Shown here: in pieces, positions 14,218-22,535 of the stretch
How the letters are laid out: every line of letters starts with the position of its first letter
Numbering within the stretch: the first letter of the stretch is position 1
From: JBBAGE01 sp041655055
GTDB lineage: Bacteria; Pseudomonadota; Alphaproteobacteria; Rhodobacterales; Rhodobacteraceae
Length of the DNA stretch: 28,501 bases
Direction of reading: 5' to 3'
Assembly (NCBI GenBank): GCA_041655055.1
Contig: JBBAGE010000010.1
Coordinates: 1 to 28,501, forward strand
The notes under the pieces: generated by a model
What the model was told of the DNA's origin: nothing
The model's database searches: none
What the model saw: only the letters and a program-made list of their open reading frames with translations
Made by a program: the position numbers and the translations under genes

Positions 14218-14562
14218 ATGCAGCTTATTTCCCGGACCCATAATGATGCCATGGTGATTCACGTGCCCGAGGCGCGGATCGATGCCGCCGTCGCGATCCA
14301 GTTCAAGGATGCGATGCGCGCCGCCACCGATGGCGGGCCGCCACGGGTGATTCTCGATCTGGGGCAGGTCACGTTTCTGGACAGCAGCGGGTTGGGCGCC
14401 GTGGTGGCCGCGATGAAACAGCTTGGGCCGGATCGCCGGCTGGAACTGGCGGGGCTGACACCGCCGGTGGCAAAGGTATTCCATCTGACGCGGCTTGACG
14501 GGGTGTTTACCATTCATACCGACGCCGCCAGCGCAACGGGGCCGGGCGATGAAAAGCGATGA
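14218..14562 (+). CDS. STAS-domain anti-anti-sigma factor-like protein
   Basis: Likely antagonist component of a partner-switching module, 114 residues, a single STAS domain. The motif VTFLDSSGLGAVVAAM (about 51-66) contains the DSSGLG loop whose serine is the phosphorylation site in SpoIIAA/RsbV relatives. The start is set at 14218 because AGGAG is 6 nt upstream; earlier in-frame ATG/GTG codons lack a site. The next gene, encoding a GHKL-type ATPase kinase, begins 14 bp before this stop, so the two are coupled. In the family the unphosphorylated form binds the kinase and releases its target. The final target here is not evident. Confidence 0.88.
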   Translation: MQLISRTHNDAMVIHVPEARIDAAVAIQFKDAMRAATDGGPPRVILDLGQVTFLDSSGLGAVVAAMKQLGPDRRLELAGLTPPVAKVFHLTRLDGVFTIHTDAASATGPGDEKR

Positions 14563-14998
14563 CGATTGGCGGATCGTGTTTCGCGCCTCGCCCCAGGGGG
14601 TGCGCATGGTGCTGGCGCAGGTGACGCAATATCTGTCCCATATGGATTTCGATCCCGACGAATCCCATTCCGTCGAATTGGTGCTGGCCGAAACGTTGAA
14701 TAATATCGTCAAACACGCCTATGCCGGTTGCGCGGGCGGCGAAATCAGCCTGCGGCTGGCGCGCCGCGCGCGGGGGCTGCATTGCACCGTGGTCGATTGC
14801 GGCCACCCGATGCCGGCGCATCTGATCACCCTGCCCTGCCAGAGCCCGGCCCATTCCCAGATGCCCCTGCATGACCTGCCCGAGGGCGGATTCGGCTGGT
14901 TCCTGATCAATGCCCTGACCAAAGACCTGCTTTATACGCGCGACGGGGGCCATAACCGGATCAGCTTTCGGCTGGCGGTCGGGGATCTGCACCCGTGA
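14549..14998 (+). CDS. RsbW-like HATPase (anti-sigma/serine kinase)
   Basis: Predicted serine kinase/anti-sigma factor of the GHKL ATPase fold, 149 residues. The N box is ELVLAETLNNIVKHAY (about 43-58, with Glu and Asn conserved). The G1 box is VVDCGHPMP (about 81-89) and the G2 box GGFGWFLI (about 113-120), so nucleotide binding looks intact. The ATG at 14549 overlaps the STAS gene by 14 bp. Together they form a two-gene partner switch. No sigma factor, PP2C phosphatase or sensor lies within the window, so the output is unknown. Only 8 bp separate its stop from that of convergent hspQ. Confidence 0.87.
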   Translation: MKSDDDWRIVFRASPQGVRMVLAQVTQYLSHMDFDPDESHSVELVLAETLNNIVKHAYAGCAGGEISLRLARRARGLHCTVVDCGHPMPAHLITLPCQSPAHSQMPLHDLPEGGFGWFLINALTKDLLYTRDGGHNRISFRLAVGDLHP

Positions 14999-15006
14999 GC
15001 GGGCGC

Positions 15007-15333
15007 TTAGTTCATATCGAAATGCAGCGGATAATGCCCATCTTCGAACGGGCCGAACATTTCGGCCACATCGGGGTGATCGACCGGCTCGCCGGAATGG
15101 TCGGCCACCAGATTCTGTTCGGACACATAAGCAATGTAATAGCTTTGCTCATTTTCCGCCAACAGATGATAATAGGGCTGATCCTTGGACGGGCGGTTAT
15201 CCTCGGGGATGGCTTCATACCATTCCTCGGTATTGGAAAACATGGCGTCCACATCAAAAATAACGCCGCGAAACGGGTGTTTGCGGTGGCGGACCACTTG
15301 GCCCAGATGGTATTTTGCGCGTGTCGTCTGCAT
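15007..15333 (-). CDS. hspQ: heat shock protein HspQ
   Basis: Small beta-barrel protein of the HspQ/YccV (hemimethylated-DNA-binding-like) family; in E. coli HspQ is a heat-induced specificity factor for Lon protease. It has 108 residues. Family sequence starts at the chosen ATG (15333): AKYHLGQVVRHRKHPFRGVIFDVD, then WYEAIPEDNRPSKDQPYYHLL and YIAYVSEQNLV. The C-terminus ends in a FGPFEDGHYPL stretch. A frame extending to 15492 is not family-like. GAGG lies about 10 nt upstream. I could not find a convincing heat-shock (sigma-32) promoter in the 214 bp upstream, where only a 12-bp palindrome CGCCCATGGGCG (15431-15442) stands out. Confidence 0.93.
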   Translation of the reverse strand: MQTTRAKYHLGQVVRHRKHPFRGVIFDVDAMFSNTEEWYEAIPEDNRPSKDQPYYHLLAENEQSYYIAYVSEQNLVADHSGEPVDHPDVAEMFGPFEDGHYPLHFDMN

Positions 15334-15547
15334 CGGTCCCAATCCTCTGGCCCTGTTAATATGCCTTTGGGGCGGGGTATGTCCATGGACCCTGCCCGAT
15401 ATTGCCCGAAACAGTTCGTGATCCCGCCCGCGCCCATGGGCGGCCCCCCGCCGGTCACCCTGTTTGTGAACATTCTGCGGCGCTTTTTCCATTTAAACCA
15501 GTGCCGCCTTTGGGCTATTGTGCCCCTAATAATAAAGCGAGGGGCAG

Positions 15548-16132
15548 ATGAGCAGACTTCTTCGCGCGGCAGCACTGTTGCTTTTTGTCGCGGCATGCGG
15601 CGGCAAGGATTATTCCGCGCCGCGCAATCTGGACGATGCCTGTTCGATCACATCGCAGCGTCCGAATTACCTGCGCGCCATGCAGCGCGCCGAACAGCGC
15701 TGGGGCGTGCCCGTCCACGTCCAGATGGCGACGATCTATCAGGAAAGCAAATTCATCGGCAACGCCCGCACCCCTTATCGTTTCGCGCTGGGGGTGATCC
15801 CGATGGGGCGGCAAAGCTCGGCCTATGGCTACAGTCAGGCGCTGGATGGCACCTGGGACGAATACAAGGTCGCCACCGGCAACCGCACCGCCAAACGCGA
15901 CAATATCCGCGATGCGACCGATTTCATGGGCTGGTATATGGACGGCACGATGAAATCACTGGGCATTTCCAAGCTGGACGCCGCAAACCAATATCTGGCC
16001 TATCACGAAGGGCGCACCGGCTATCTGCGCGGCTCTTATCAGTCGAAATCCTGGCTGATGCGTGTCGCCGCCGAAGTGGGCACGCGCTCGCAAACCTATG
16101 CGCGACAATTGCAGGCCTGCGGGCGCGCCTGA
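15548..16132 (+). CDS. SLT-like (lysozyme-fold) lipoprotein
   Basis: Predicted outer-envelope lipoprotein with a transglycosylase-like domain, 194 residues. A lipoprotein signal is clear: MSRLLRAAALLLFVAAC with lipidated Cys17 and glycines after it. The lysozyme-like region (about 40-175) includes VHVQMATIYQESKFIG, where Glu66 occupies the place of the catalytic glutamate, and SAYGYSQALDGTW, the usual 'GY-x-Q' feature. It probably cleaves or binds peptidoglycan. GAGGGG lies just before the ATG. It converges on lolA with only 5 bp between stops; LolA would carry lipoproteins such as this to the outer membrane, if it lacks an avoidance signal. Confidence 0.83.
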   Translation: MSRLLRAAALLLFVAACGGKDYSAPRNLDDACSITSQRPNYLRAMQRAEQRWGVPVHVQMATIYQESKFIGNARTPYRFALGVIPMGRQSSAYGYSQALDGTWDEYKVATGNRTAKRDNIRDATDFMGWYMDGTMKSLGISKLDAANQYLAYHEGRTGYLRGSYQSKSWLMRVAAEVGTRSQTYARQLQACGRA

Positions 16133-16137
16133 GGCGC

Positions 16138-16746
16138 TTACTGAAACCCCGCGCGGCGCATTTCCTCCAGCACGCTAAACGTGCTGTCGCCGATTGTCAT
16201 ACCCGTGGCCAGTTCGCCCAGCACGACCGTGGTGGCGCTGCCGCCGCCATCGCGGATCACCCATTGCCGCAATTCAACCGGCGCGGCGGTGAATACCAGC
16301 TCGATCGTGCCATATTCCGGGTTTTCCGGATCCTGGGCGACGACGGTGGTGGTGGTATCGTCATTGGTATGGCCCACGACCATCCGCGCCTGCGTCAGAT
16401 CGACATTGCGCGCCAGCACAAGGCTCAGCGGTGTGCGGCTCAGCGGATAGCGTTCGGGCGGCTGGTTGGATTTGCGGTCGAAAATCGCCACCTCGCCGCC
16501 GCCGGCCATGACCATCGTGGCCTCGGGCGGGTTATAGTCGAACCGCACCCGCCCCGGTCGTTTGATCGAAATCGTCCCGGTCGAGATCGTGCCATCGGCA
16601 TTGATCTGGGTAAATTCCCCCCGCGCGGTTTCGATCGTGTTAAGATAGGCCGAAATCTCGGCCAGCGACAGCCGTTCCGCCGCCTGGGCGGGCACGGCCA
16701 GCGCCAGCATCATCAGCGGCGCAAGGATAAAGCGTGTGATTTTCAT
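16138..16746 (-). CDS. lolA: outer-membrane lipoprotein carrier protein LolA
   Basis: Periplasmic chaperone that takes lipoproteins from LolCDE and passes them towards the outer membrane. It has 202 residues. The ATG at 16746 starts a clear Sec signal peptide (MKITRFILAPLMMLALAVPAQA, cleavage after residue 22). The mature protein has the family's ISAYLNTIETARGEFTQIN, the STGTISIKRPGRVRFDYNPP segment (about 68-87) and the LSRTPLSLVLA region. Length is standard. It lies 78 bp downstream of ftsK on the same strand, an arrangement I recall from many alphaproteobacteria, so co-transcription is likely. A short GGCCG/CGGCC hairpin (16812-16825) sits at the ftsK stop but lacks a T-run. Confidence 0.93.
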   Translation of the reverse strand: MKITRFILAPLMMLALAVPAQAAERLSLAEISAYLNTIETARGEFTQINADGTISTGTISIKRPGRVRFDYNPPEATMVMAGGGEVAIFDRKSNQPPERYPLSRTPLSLVLARNVDLTQARMVVGHTNDDTTTTVVAQDPENPEYGTIELVFTAAPVELRQWVIRDGGGSATTVVLGELATGMTIGDSTFSVLEEMRRAGFQ

Positions 16747-16824
16747 GATGTCCAACATAGGGCCAAGCGCGCGCCGCGGCACCTGAAAACTGCATCACAT
16801 CGCAGCGATGGGGCCGTGATCGGC

Positions 16825-19719
16825 CTAATGCTGCTCAGGCACAAGGATTTCACGCTTGCCCACATGGTTCGCCGCCGAAACGATGCCCTCATCCTCCATC
16901 TGTTCCACCAGCCGCGCGGCCTTGTTATAGCCCACCGACAATTTGCGCTGGATATAGGATGTCGAACATTTGCGATCCTTGATCACGATCGCCACCGCGG
17001 TATCGTAAAGCGCGTCTTCGGAATCGGTATTCCCGCCAAGCCCCAGCACCATATCGATATCGCTTTCGCGATCGTCATCATGCCCTTCGACTACCGAGCC
17101 AACATATTCGGGCGGGCCAAAGGTTTTCAGGTAATTGACGATTTCCTCGACCTCTTCATCGCTGACAAAGGGGCCGTGGACGCGCGAAATCCGCCCGCCG
17201 CCCGCCATGTAAAGCATATCCCCCATGCCCAGCAGCTGTTCGGCCCCCATTTCACCCAAAATCGTGCGGCTGTCGATCTTGCCGGTCACCTGAAAGCTGA
17301 TCCGGGTTGGAAAGTTCGCCTTGATCGTGCCCGTGATCACATCGACCGAGGGCCGCTGTGTCGCCATGATCAGGTGAATGCCGCTGGCCCGCGCCATCTG
17401 CGCAAGCCGTTGAATACAGGCCTCGATTTCCTTGCCGGCGACCATCATCAGATCGGCCATTTCATCCACGACCACAACGATATAGGGCAGCGAAACCGGC
17501 TGAAATTCCTCGGTTTCGAACACCGGATCGCCGGTTTCCTCGTCAAATCCGGTCTGGACCGTGCGTTTGAACATCTCGTCACGCTCAAGCGCATCTTTGA
17601 CGCGGCCGTTATAACCCTCGATGTTGCGCACGCCCATTTTCGACATCTTGCGGTAGCGCTCTTCCATTTCGCCCACCACCCATTTCAGGGCGACGACCGC
17701 CTTTTTCGGGTCGGTCACCACCGGCGAAAGCAGATGCGGAATCCCGTCATAAACCGACAATTCCAGCATTTTCGGGTCGATCATGATCAACCGGCATTCG
17801 GCGGGCGTGAGTTTATAAAGCAGGCTCAGGATCATCGTATTGATCGCCACCGATTTCCCCGAACCGGTCGTCCCCGCGATCAACAAGTGGGGCATTTTCG
17901 CCAGATTGGCGATCACCGGCTCGCCACCGATATCCTTGCCCAGCGCCAGCGGCAGGCGCATCGTGCTGTCGCCAAAATCGCGCGCCGCCAGGATTTCGCG
18001 CAGCACCACCTTTTCGCGGCGCACATTCGGCAATTCGATCCCGATCACGCTGCGGCCCGGCACGGTCGAAACCCGCGCCGACAGCGCCGACATCGAGCGC
18101 GCGATATCATCGGCAAGCCCGATCACCCGCGACGCTTTCAATCCCGGCGCGGGTTCAAGTTCATACATCGTTACCACCGGGCCGGGGCGGACGCTGACGA
18201 TTTCGCCTTTGACGCCGTAATCATCCAGCACATTTTCCAGCATGCGGGCGTTTTCCTCCAACGCCTCATCGCTCAGATGATGGCGCTCGATTTCCGCCGG
18301 ATTGGTCAGCAACGACAGCGGCGGGGTATGGAATTCGATCTCGGCTTCGTCAAGGCCCAGCCGGGGCTGCGCTTCGGCCATGGCTTGACGCGACGGGGTG
18401 GCGGGCTTGCGCGGGGGATGCTGCACCACGGGTTTGACCTGCGGTGCGGCCGGAATCGCAAAGGCCTGGGGCGCGGGCGCGGGTTCGGGCTGCCATTCGG
18501 GCGCGGGGGCGGGTTCCACCTGCAACGGCGCATCCGGCACGGGATCAAGGGGGGCGGGCATGTTCGGCACGCGCGGGGCGATATCGGCAAGGATCATCGG
18601 CTCTGGCCCCTTGCGATGGCGGCGCACCGCCGCGCTCAGCGGGGGTTCGATCCGCGCGGTGCCAGCGGTGGTGATCTGGCTTGCGCGCGAGCGGATGACG
18701 CTGGCGATCTTGGCGCTGATGCGCGCGCCGCTATCGCCGGCATCCATCACATCGGGTGCAAGCGCGGGTTCAACCAGTTCGGGCTGCGGCTCGGGCACCA
18801 GTTTGCGCAGCGCCGGGATGCGCCCCAACAGGCCGCGGGGTTCGGGTTCCGGCGCCACAGGCATCGGCATGTATGGCGCCATATCGTCATCGCCCACCAA
18901 CGGGGCATCATCGCCATAGCCCGGTTCGGCGCGCAGCACCCGCGCGGTGGCGGCGCTGACGGGCGACACATGCGGCGCGGGGTTATGGAATGCGGGCTGG
19001 GCGGCCTTGCGGGCGCGCTGTTCGGCGCGCCGGGCCTGCAGCGCGCGCATACCGCCGATGGCCCCCGTGCCGCCTTTGCCAAGCAGGCCCAGCAAAAACA
19101 TATAGCTACGGATCAGCCCGACCATCAGGAAACGCCAGATGCGCCGGATCTCGGGGCGGGTAAAGCCCAGAACGAACAACCCCATCGCGACCGAGGCCAC
19201 AGCCACGATCAGCGCCAGCAGCTTCAACCCCAGCGTGGCATTGACCGGCGCCAGCCCCAGCACCGCGCCCAGCACCGTATCACCAAAAAGCCCGCCCAGC
19301 CCAAAGGAATGGCCCCAATCGGCCCCGGGCGCATGCGACGAGGCATAGATCGACACCAGCGCAATCGCGATCGGCGCAAAGATCAGCCGCGACATGGCGC
19401 GTTCTTCGCCCCGATGAAGCAGGAATCGCAGCCCCCAGGCCGCGAAAACCAGCGCCAGCCCCCAACTGCCCAGCCCCGCAATCACATAAAGCGGCGATGC
19501 GATCGATGCGCCAAACCGCCCTAACAGGTTTTGCGCCGGCTCATCCGTGGCCGAAAGCCAGCTTGGATCATCCGCGACATAGGAACCCAGCATCATCGCG
19601 GTCAGCACCGCCAGAACCAGCAGCCCCAGCCCCAGCAGCTCTTTCGCACGCTGTTCCAGAATGGCCTGCGTGGTGCTGTCCAAAAGCGGGTCGCGTTGCC
19701 GTGCCTGATAGGATGCCAT
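16825..19719 (-). CDS. ftsK: DNA translocase FtsK
   Basis: Septum-located DNA pump that clears the chromosome terminus and activates XerCD at dif during division. It has 964 residues. The ATG at 19719 has GAGGA upstream; a 57-residue arginine-rich extension is discarded. The N-terminal domain has four or five membrane helices (about 28-48, 72-100, 108-126, 165-186 and a possible one near 197-213). A long Pro/Ala/Glu linker follows (about 240-450). The motor domain has Walker A GTTGSGKS (616-623) and Walker B YIVVVVDEMADLM. The C-terminal winged-helix gamma domain, which reads KOPS orienting sequences, is complete (KCSTSYIQRKLSVGYNKAARLV). It sits 11 bp downstream of an aminotransferase gene and upstream of lolA. 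Confidence 0.97.
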   Translation of the reverse strand: MASYQARQRDPLLDSTTQAILEQRAKELLGLGLLVLAVLTAMMLGSYVADDPSWLSATDEPAQNLLGRFGASIASPLYVIAGLGSWGLALVFAAWGLRFLLHRGEERAMSRLIFAPIAIALVSIYASSHAPGADWGHSFGLGGLFGDTVLGAVLGLAPVNATLGLKLLALIVAVASVAMGLFVLGFTRPEIRRIWRFLMVGLIRSYMFLLGLLGKGGTGAIGGMRALQARRAEQRARKAAQPAFHNPAPHVSPVSAATARVLRAEPGYGDDAPLVGDDDMAPYMPMPVAPEPEPRGLLGRIPALRKLVPEPQPELVEPALAPDVMDAGDSGARISAKIASVIRSRASQITTAGTARIEPPLSAAVRRHRKGPEPMILADIAPRVPNMPAPLDPVPDAPLQVEPAPAPEWQPEPAPAPQAFAIPAAPQVKPVVQHPPRKPATPSRQAMAEAQPRLGLDEAEIEFHTPPLSLLTNPAEIERHHLSDEALEENARMLENVLDDYGVKGEIVSVRPGPVVTMYELEPAPGLKASRVIGLADDIARSMSALSARVSTVPGRSVIGIELPNVRREKVVLREILAARDFGDSTMRLPLALGKDIGGEPVIANLAKMPHLLIAGTTGSGKSVAINTMILSLLYKLTPAECRLIMIDPKMLELSVYDGIPHLLSPVVTDPKKAVVALKWVVGEMEERYRKMSKMGVRNIEGYNGRVKDALERDEMFKRTVQTGFDEETGDPVFETEEFQPVSLPYIVVVVDEMADLMMVAGKEIEACIQRLAQMARASGIHLIMATQRPSVDVITGTIKANFPTRISFQVTGKIDSRTILGEMGAEQLLGMGDMLYMAGGGRISRVHGPFVSDEEVEEIVNYLKTFGPPEYVGSVVEGHDDDRESDIDMVLGLGGNTDSEDALYDTAVAIVIKDRKCSTSYIQRKLSVGYNKAARLVEQMEDEGIVSAANHVGKREILVPEQH

Positions 19720-19730
19720 GGTGTCCTCGC

Positions 19731-20918
19731 TTAGCTGTAAAGACAATCGCGCAGATCGCGCAGCGCGGCTGTCGTCTCGTTCGTATCGGCCACAAGCGCG
19801 ACGCGGATATAACCCGCGCCGGGATTCTGGCCACCGACGTTGCGGCCAAGATAGCCGCCGGGCAGCACCCGCACGCCGGTTTCGCGCCAAAGCCGCAGCG
19901 CCGCCGCTTCGCCATCACCCACCGGCAGCCAGAGGAAAAATCCGGCCTGCGGCGCACCGGCGCCGGGGATATCGCGGAAAATATCATCGGCGATATCGAA
20001 TTTTTCGGCATAAAGCGCGCGGCTGGCGATCACATGATCCTCATCCGCCCAGGCGCGCGCGGCCACATGTTGCAGCGGCAGGGGCAGCGGCGCCCCCGCA
20101 TAGGCGCGCAGCCGCCGGATGCGTTCGATATTGCCCGGCCCGCTCGCGGCAAAGCCCGAGCGCAACCCCGGCAGGTTCGACCGCTTCGACAGCGAATTGA
20201 ACACCACGACCCGTTCGGGATCGGCGCCCATTTCCTGCGCCACCTGCAACGCGCCAATGGGCGGCGCATCGCGGTAGATCTCGGAATAGCATTCGTCGGA
20301 AAAGATCCGGAAATCATGCTTTTCGGCCAAAGCGATCAGATCGCGCCAGTATTCGCGCCCGGCCACCGCGCCCTGGGGATTGGCCGGCGAACACAGATAG
20401 GCCACGGCCACCCGGTCCAGCACATCCGGCGAAACGGCGGTATAATCAGGCAGATATCCGGTTTCCCGGGTCGCGGGCACGTAATGCGGTTCGGCCCCCA
20501 CCGCCAATGCCGCCACGGCATAGACCTGATAAAACGGATTGGGCGTCAGGATCACCGGGCGCGCCCCGTTTTTGCGTTCGGGGCACAGCGCGATTGCCGC
20601 ATTGAACAGCCCTTCGCGCGTGCCATTCAGCACCGTAATCTGGCGCGCGGGATCAAGCGTCACCCCATAACGGCGCGAAATCCAGCCGCCAATCGATTCC
20701 AACAGCGCGGGCATGCCATCATTGGGCGGATATTGCCCAAACCCCGCCACTGCCCCGGCCACGACATCGCCCACCCATTCGGGCAGCGCATGGCGCGGCT
20801 CGCCAATGGTCATATGGCGCACCTCGCCCCCCGGCGCGTGATGGTCAAGCAACGCGCGCAGGCGCGGGAATGCATATTCCGGCAGGTCCGAAAACCGCTC
20901 TGGATAGGTCAGTGCCAC
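19731..20918 (-). CDS. class I/II PLP aminotransferase (DapC-like)
   Basis: Pyridoxal-phosphate aminotransferase of fold type I, 395 residues. Motifs: NGTREGLFNAAIAL (about 98-111), PNPFYQVY, YLCSPANPQGAV (about 174-185), FSDECYSEIY (about 206-215), and the Schiff-base lysine in NSLSKRSNLPGLRSGF (Lys245). The closest fit I recognise is succinyldiaminopimelate aminotransferase of lysine/peptidoglycan synthesis, consistent with a place next to ftsK, but other aminotransferases cannot be excluded. The start is a GTG at 20918; the first in-frame ATG would remove 35 family-like residues. The ribosome site is weak (GAGG at 11 nt). It precedes ftsK by 11 bp. Confidence 0.88.
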   Translation of the reverse strand: MALTYPERFSDLPEYAFPRLRALLDHHAPGGEVRHMTIGEPRHALPEWVGDVVAGAVAGFGQYPPNDGMPALLESIGGWISRRYGVTLDPARQITVLNGTREGLFNAAIALCPERKNGARPVILTPNPFYQVYAVAALAVGAEPHYVPATRETGYLPDYTAVSPDVLDRVAVAYLCSPANPQGAVAGREYWRDLIALAEKHDFRIFSDECYSEIYRDAPPIGALQVAQEMGADPERVVVFNSLSKRSNLPGLRSGFAASGPGNIERIRRLRAYAGAPLPLPLQHVAARAWADEDHVIASRALYAEKFDIADDIFRDIPGAGAPQAGFFLWLPVGDGEAAALRLWRETGVRVLPGGYLGRNVGGQNPGAGYIRVALVADTNETTAALRDLRDCLYS

Positions 20919-20975
20919 GTTATATTTGCCTCAGATTCCGGGATCATGATTGCCCCGACTTTTCGTCAGGATAGC

Positions 20976-21037
20976 CAACATATCGGGCGCGGTCCAGAAA
21001 AGCAGCCAAAAATCTGACCCTTGCGGGCGATATGTTG
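20976..21037. promoter_or_regulatory. 10-bp inverted repeat in the aminotransferase/hydroxylase divergent region
   Basis: CAACATATCG (20976-20985) and CGATATGTTG (21028-21037) are perfect inverted copies, 42 bp apart, inside the 175-bp region that must hold both divergent promoters. They could be two half-sites for a looping or large-footprint regulator, or a long-loop RNA stem. Confidence 0.4.
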
Positions 21038-21093
21038 CTTTTGCGCCGCCGGAGCGCATGGACAAACCGGCCGCGCGCGCCATATTGGCGGGC

Positions 21094-22320
21094 ATGACGA
21101 ATGATAGCGATATTCTGATCGTAGGCGGCGGGTTGAACGGCTCGGCCTTGGCGCTGGCGCTGGCCGATGCGGGGCTAAGCATCAGCCTGATTGACGCGCT
21201 GCCGGTCCAGACGCGGATGGATGACGCCTTTGACGGGCGCGGCTATGCGCTGTCGATTGCGTCGCAGCGGCTGTTGCAGGCGATTGGCCTTTGGGGCGGG
21301 TTGCGCGCCCATGCCCAGCCGATATTAGAGGTCAAGATCACCGACGGCCGCCCGGGCGAGGCGCCTTCGCCGCTGATCCTTGAATTCGATCATGCCGAAA
21401 TCGACGAAGGCCCAATGGGTTACATGATCGAAGATCGCTATCTGCGCCGCGCGATGCAAGATGCGCTGGAGGCCCATCCGGGCGTCACGCTTTATGCGGG
21501 CGAAAGGGTGGTGGCGCAAAATACCGATGGCGCGCGCGCCGAAATCACGCTGGCATCGGGCGAAAGCCTAAGCGGATCGGTGCTGGTAGGCAGCGACGGG
21601 CGCAAATCCGGCACGGCCGAACGCGCCGGGATCAAACGTATGGGGTGGCAGTATAACCAGCGCGCGCTGGTCTGTGCGCTGACCCATGAACGCGCGCATA
21701 ATGGCGTGGCGCATCAACTGTTTTTGCCATCGGGGCCGCTGGCGATCCTGCCGTTGCCGGGCAATGCGGTGACAATCGTCTGGACCGAATCCGATGCCGA
21801 AGCCCTGCGCATCAACGCGCTGAGCGACGAAGATTACCTGGCCACCCTGCGCCCGATTTTTGGCGATTTTCTGGGGGAAATCAGCCTTGCAGGTGCGCGG
21901 TTCACCTATCCGCTGGATCTGACGCTGGCGCAAAGCTTTGTCGCGCCGCGGCTGGCGCTGTTGGGCGATGCGGCGCGCGGGGTGCATCCGATCGCGGGAC
22001 AGGGGCTGAATGCCGGGCTCAAGGATGTGGGCGCCCTGGCCGAAGTGCTGACCCTTGCCCATCGGCGCGGCGAAGATATCGGCCGCATCGATGTGCTGAG
22101 CCGCTATCAGCAATGGCGCCGCTTTGACTCGGCCACGCTGGCACTGGCGACCGATGGGTTCAACCGGTTGTTTTCAAACGATAACAGCCTGCTGCGTTTG
22201 GGCCGTGATCTGGGCATGGGGATCGTCAACGCCATCCCCGGGCTGCGCCGCGCCGCGATCCGCGAGGCCGCGGGCCTGACCGGGGATCTGCCCAAACTGT
22301 TGCAGGGCCGCCCGATCTAG
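21094..22320 (+). CDS. UbiH/UbiF/Coq6-family FAD-dependent hydroxylase
   Basis: Flavin monooxygenase that most likely hydroxylates the ubiquinone ring. It has 408 residues. The ATG at 21094 opens directly on the Rossmann fold (DILIVGGGLNGSALALALADAG, glycine motif at 11-16). The 'DG' motif is VLVGSDGRKS, and the second FAD motif is LALLGDAARGVHPIAGQGLNAGLKDV (about 288-313), which also carries the ubiquinone-hydroxylase signature. A 48-residue upstream extension lacks family character. Which ring position it hydroxylates (UbiH, UbiF or UbiL type) cannot be told. No other ubiquinone gene is close. Its TAG shares a CTAG with the stop of the opposite-strand Trm112 gene. Confidence 0.9.
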   Translation: MTNDSDILIVGGGLNGSALALALADAGLSISLIDALPVQTRMDDAFDGRGYALSIASQRLLQAIGLWGGLRAHAQPILEVKITDGRPGEAPSPLILEFDHAEIDEGPMGYMIEDRYLRRAMQDALEAHPGVTLYAGERVVAQNTDGARAEITLASGESLSGSVLVGSDGRKSGTAERAGIKRMGWQYNQRALVCALTHERAHNGVAHQLFLPSGPLAILPLPGNAVTIVWTESDAEALRINALSDEDYLATLRPIFGDFLGEISLAGARFTYPLDLTLAQSFVAPRLALLGDAARGVHPIAGQGLNAGLKDVGALAEVLTLAHRRGEDIGRIDVLSRYQQWRRFDSATLALATDGFNRLFSNDNSLLRLGRDLGMGIVNAIPGLRRAAIREAAGLTGDLPKLLQGRPI

Positions 22321-22535
22321 CGGCGTTCGCCCTTGTCGAGCACGCGGGCTTCGTCCACCAGCATCACCGGAATACCGTTGCGAATGGGATAGGCCAGCCC
22401 CGCCGCATGCGACACCAATTCCTGGCGCGCGGCATCATAGGCCAGCGTCGCATGGGTTTTGGGGCAGATCAGCGCCTCAAGCATGCGGCGGTCGAATTCG
22501 GGGGCGGGGGCGTCCGGATCGTCGGGATTTGTCAT
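22317..22535 (-). CDS. Trm112 family protein
   Basis: Small protein of the Trm112/YcaR family, 72 residues. Relatives include the eukaryotic methyltransferase activator Trm112; bacterial members are mostly uncharacterised. The core reads LEALICPKTHATLAYD, then LVSHAAGLAYPIRNGIPVMLVDEAR, close to the family consensus. Only one cysteine remains, as in many bacterial members, so zinc binding is doubtful. The ATG at 22535 shares one base with the upstream gene's stop (TGATG); a GTG at 22538 is the alternative. The gene ends in a CTAG shared with the convergent hydroxylase gene. It is the last gene of the thioredoxin-Lon-domain-Trm112 set. Confidence 0.88.
   Translation of the reverse strand: MTNPDDPDAPAPEFDRRMLEALICPKTHATLAYDAARQELVSHAAGLAYPIRNGIPVMLVDEARVLDKGERR

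Noticed and set aside
15431..15442. A 12-bp palindrome CGCCCATGGGCG upstream of hspQ
   Set aside because: Perfect but short and GC-rich, with no spacing or copy to suggest an operator; noted only as part of the hspQ upstream region.
18640..18665. A GGTTCGATCC string resembling a tRNA T-arm
   Set aside because: It lies within ftsK coding sequence and no acceptor, D or anticodon arms can be built around it.
14995..19524. A 1509-codon rightward open frame covering hspQ, the SLT lipoprotein, lolA and most of ftsK
   Set aside because: It is largely antisense to hspQ, lolA and ftsK, which are certain genes. Its product is rich in His, Arg, Gln and Asp with no recognisable domain, the usual shadow of GC-rich third codon positions.
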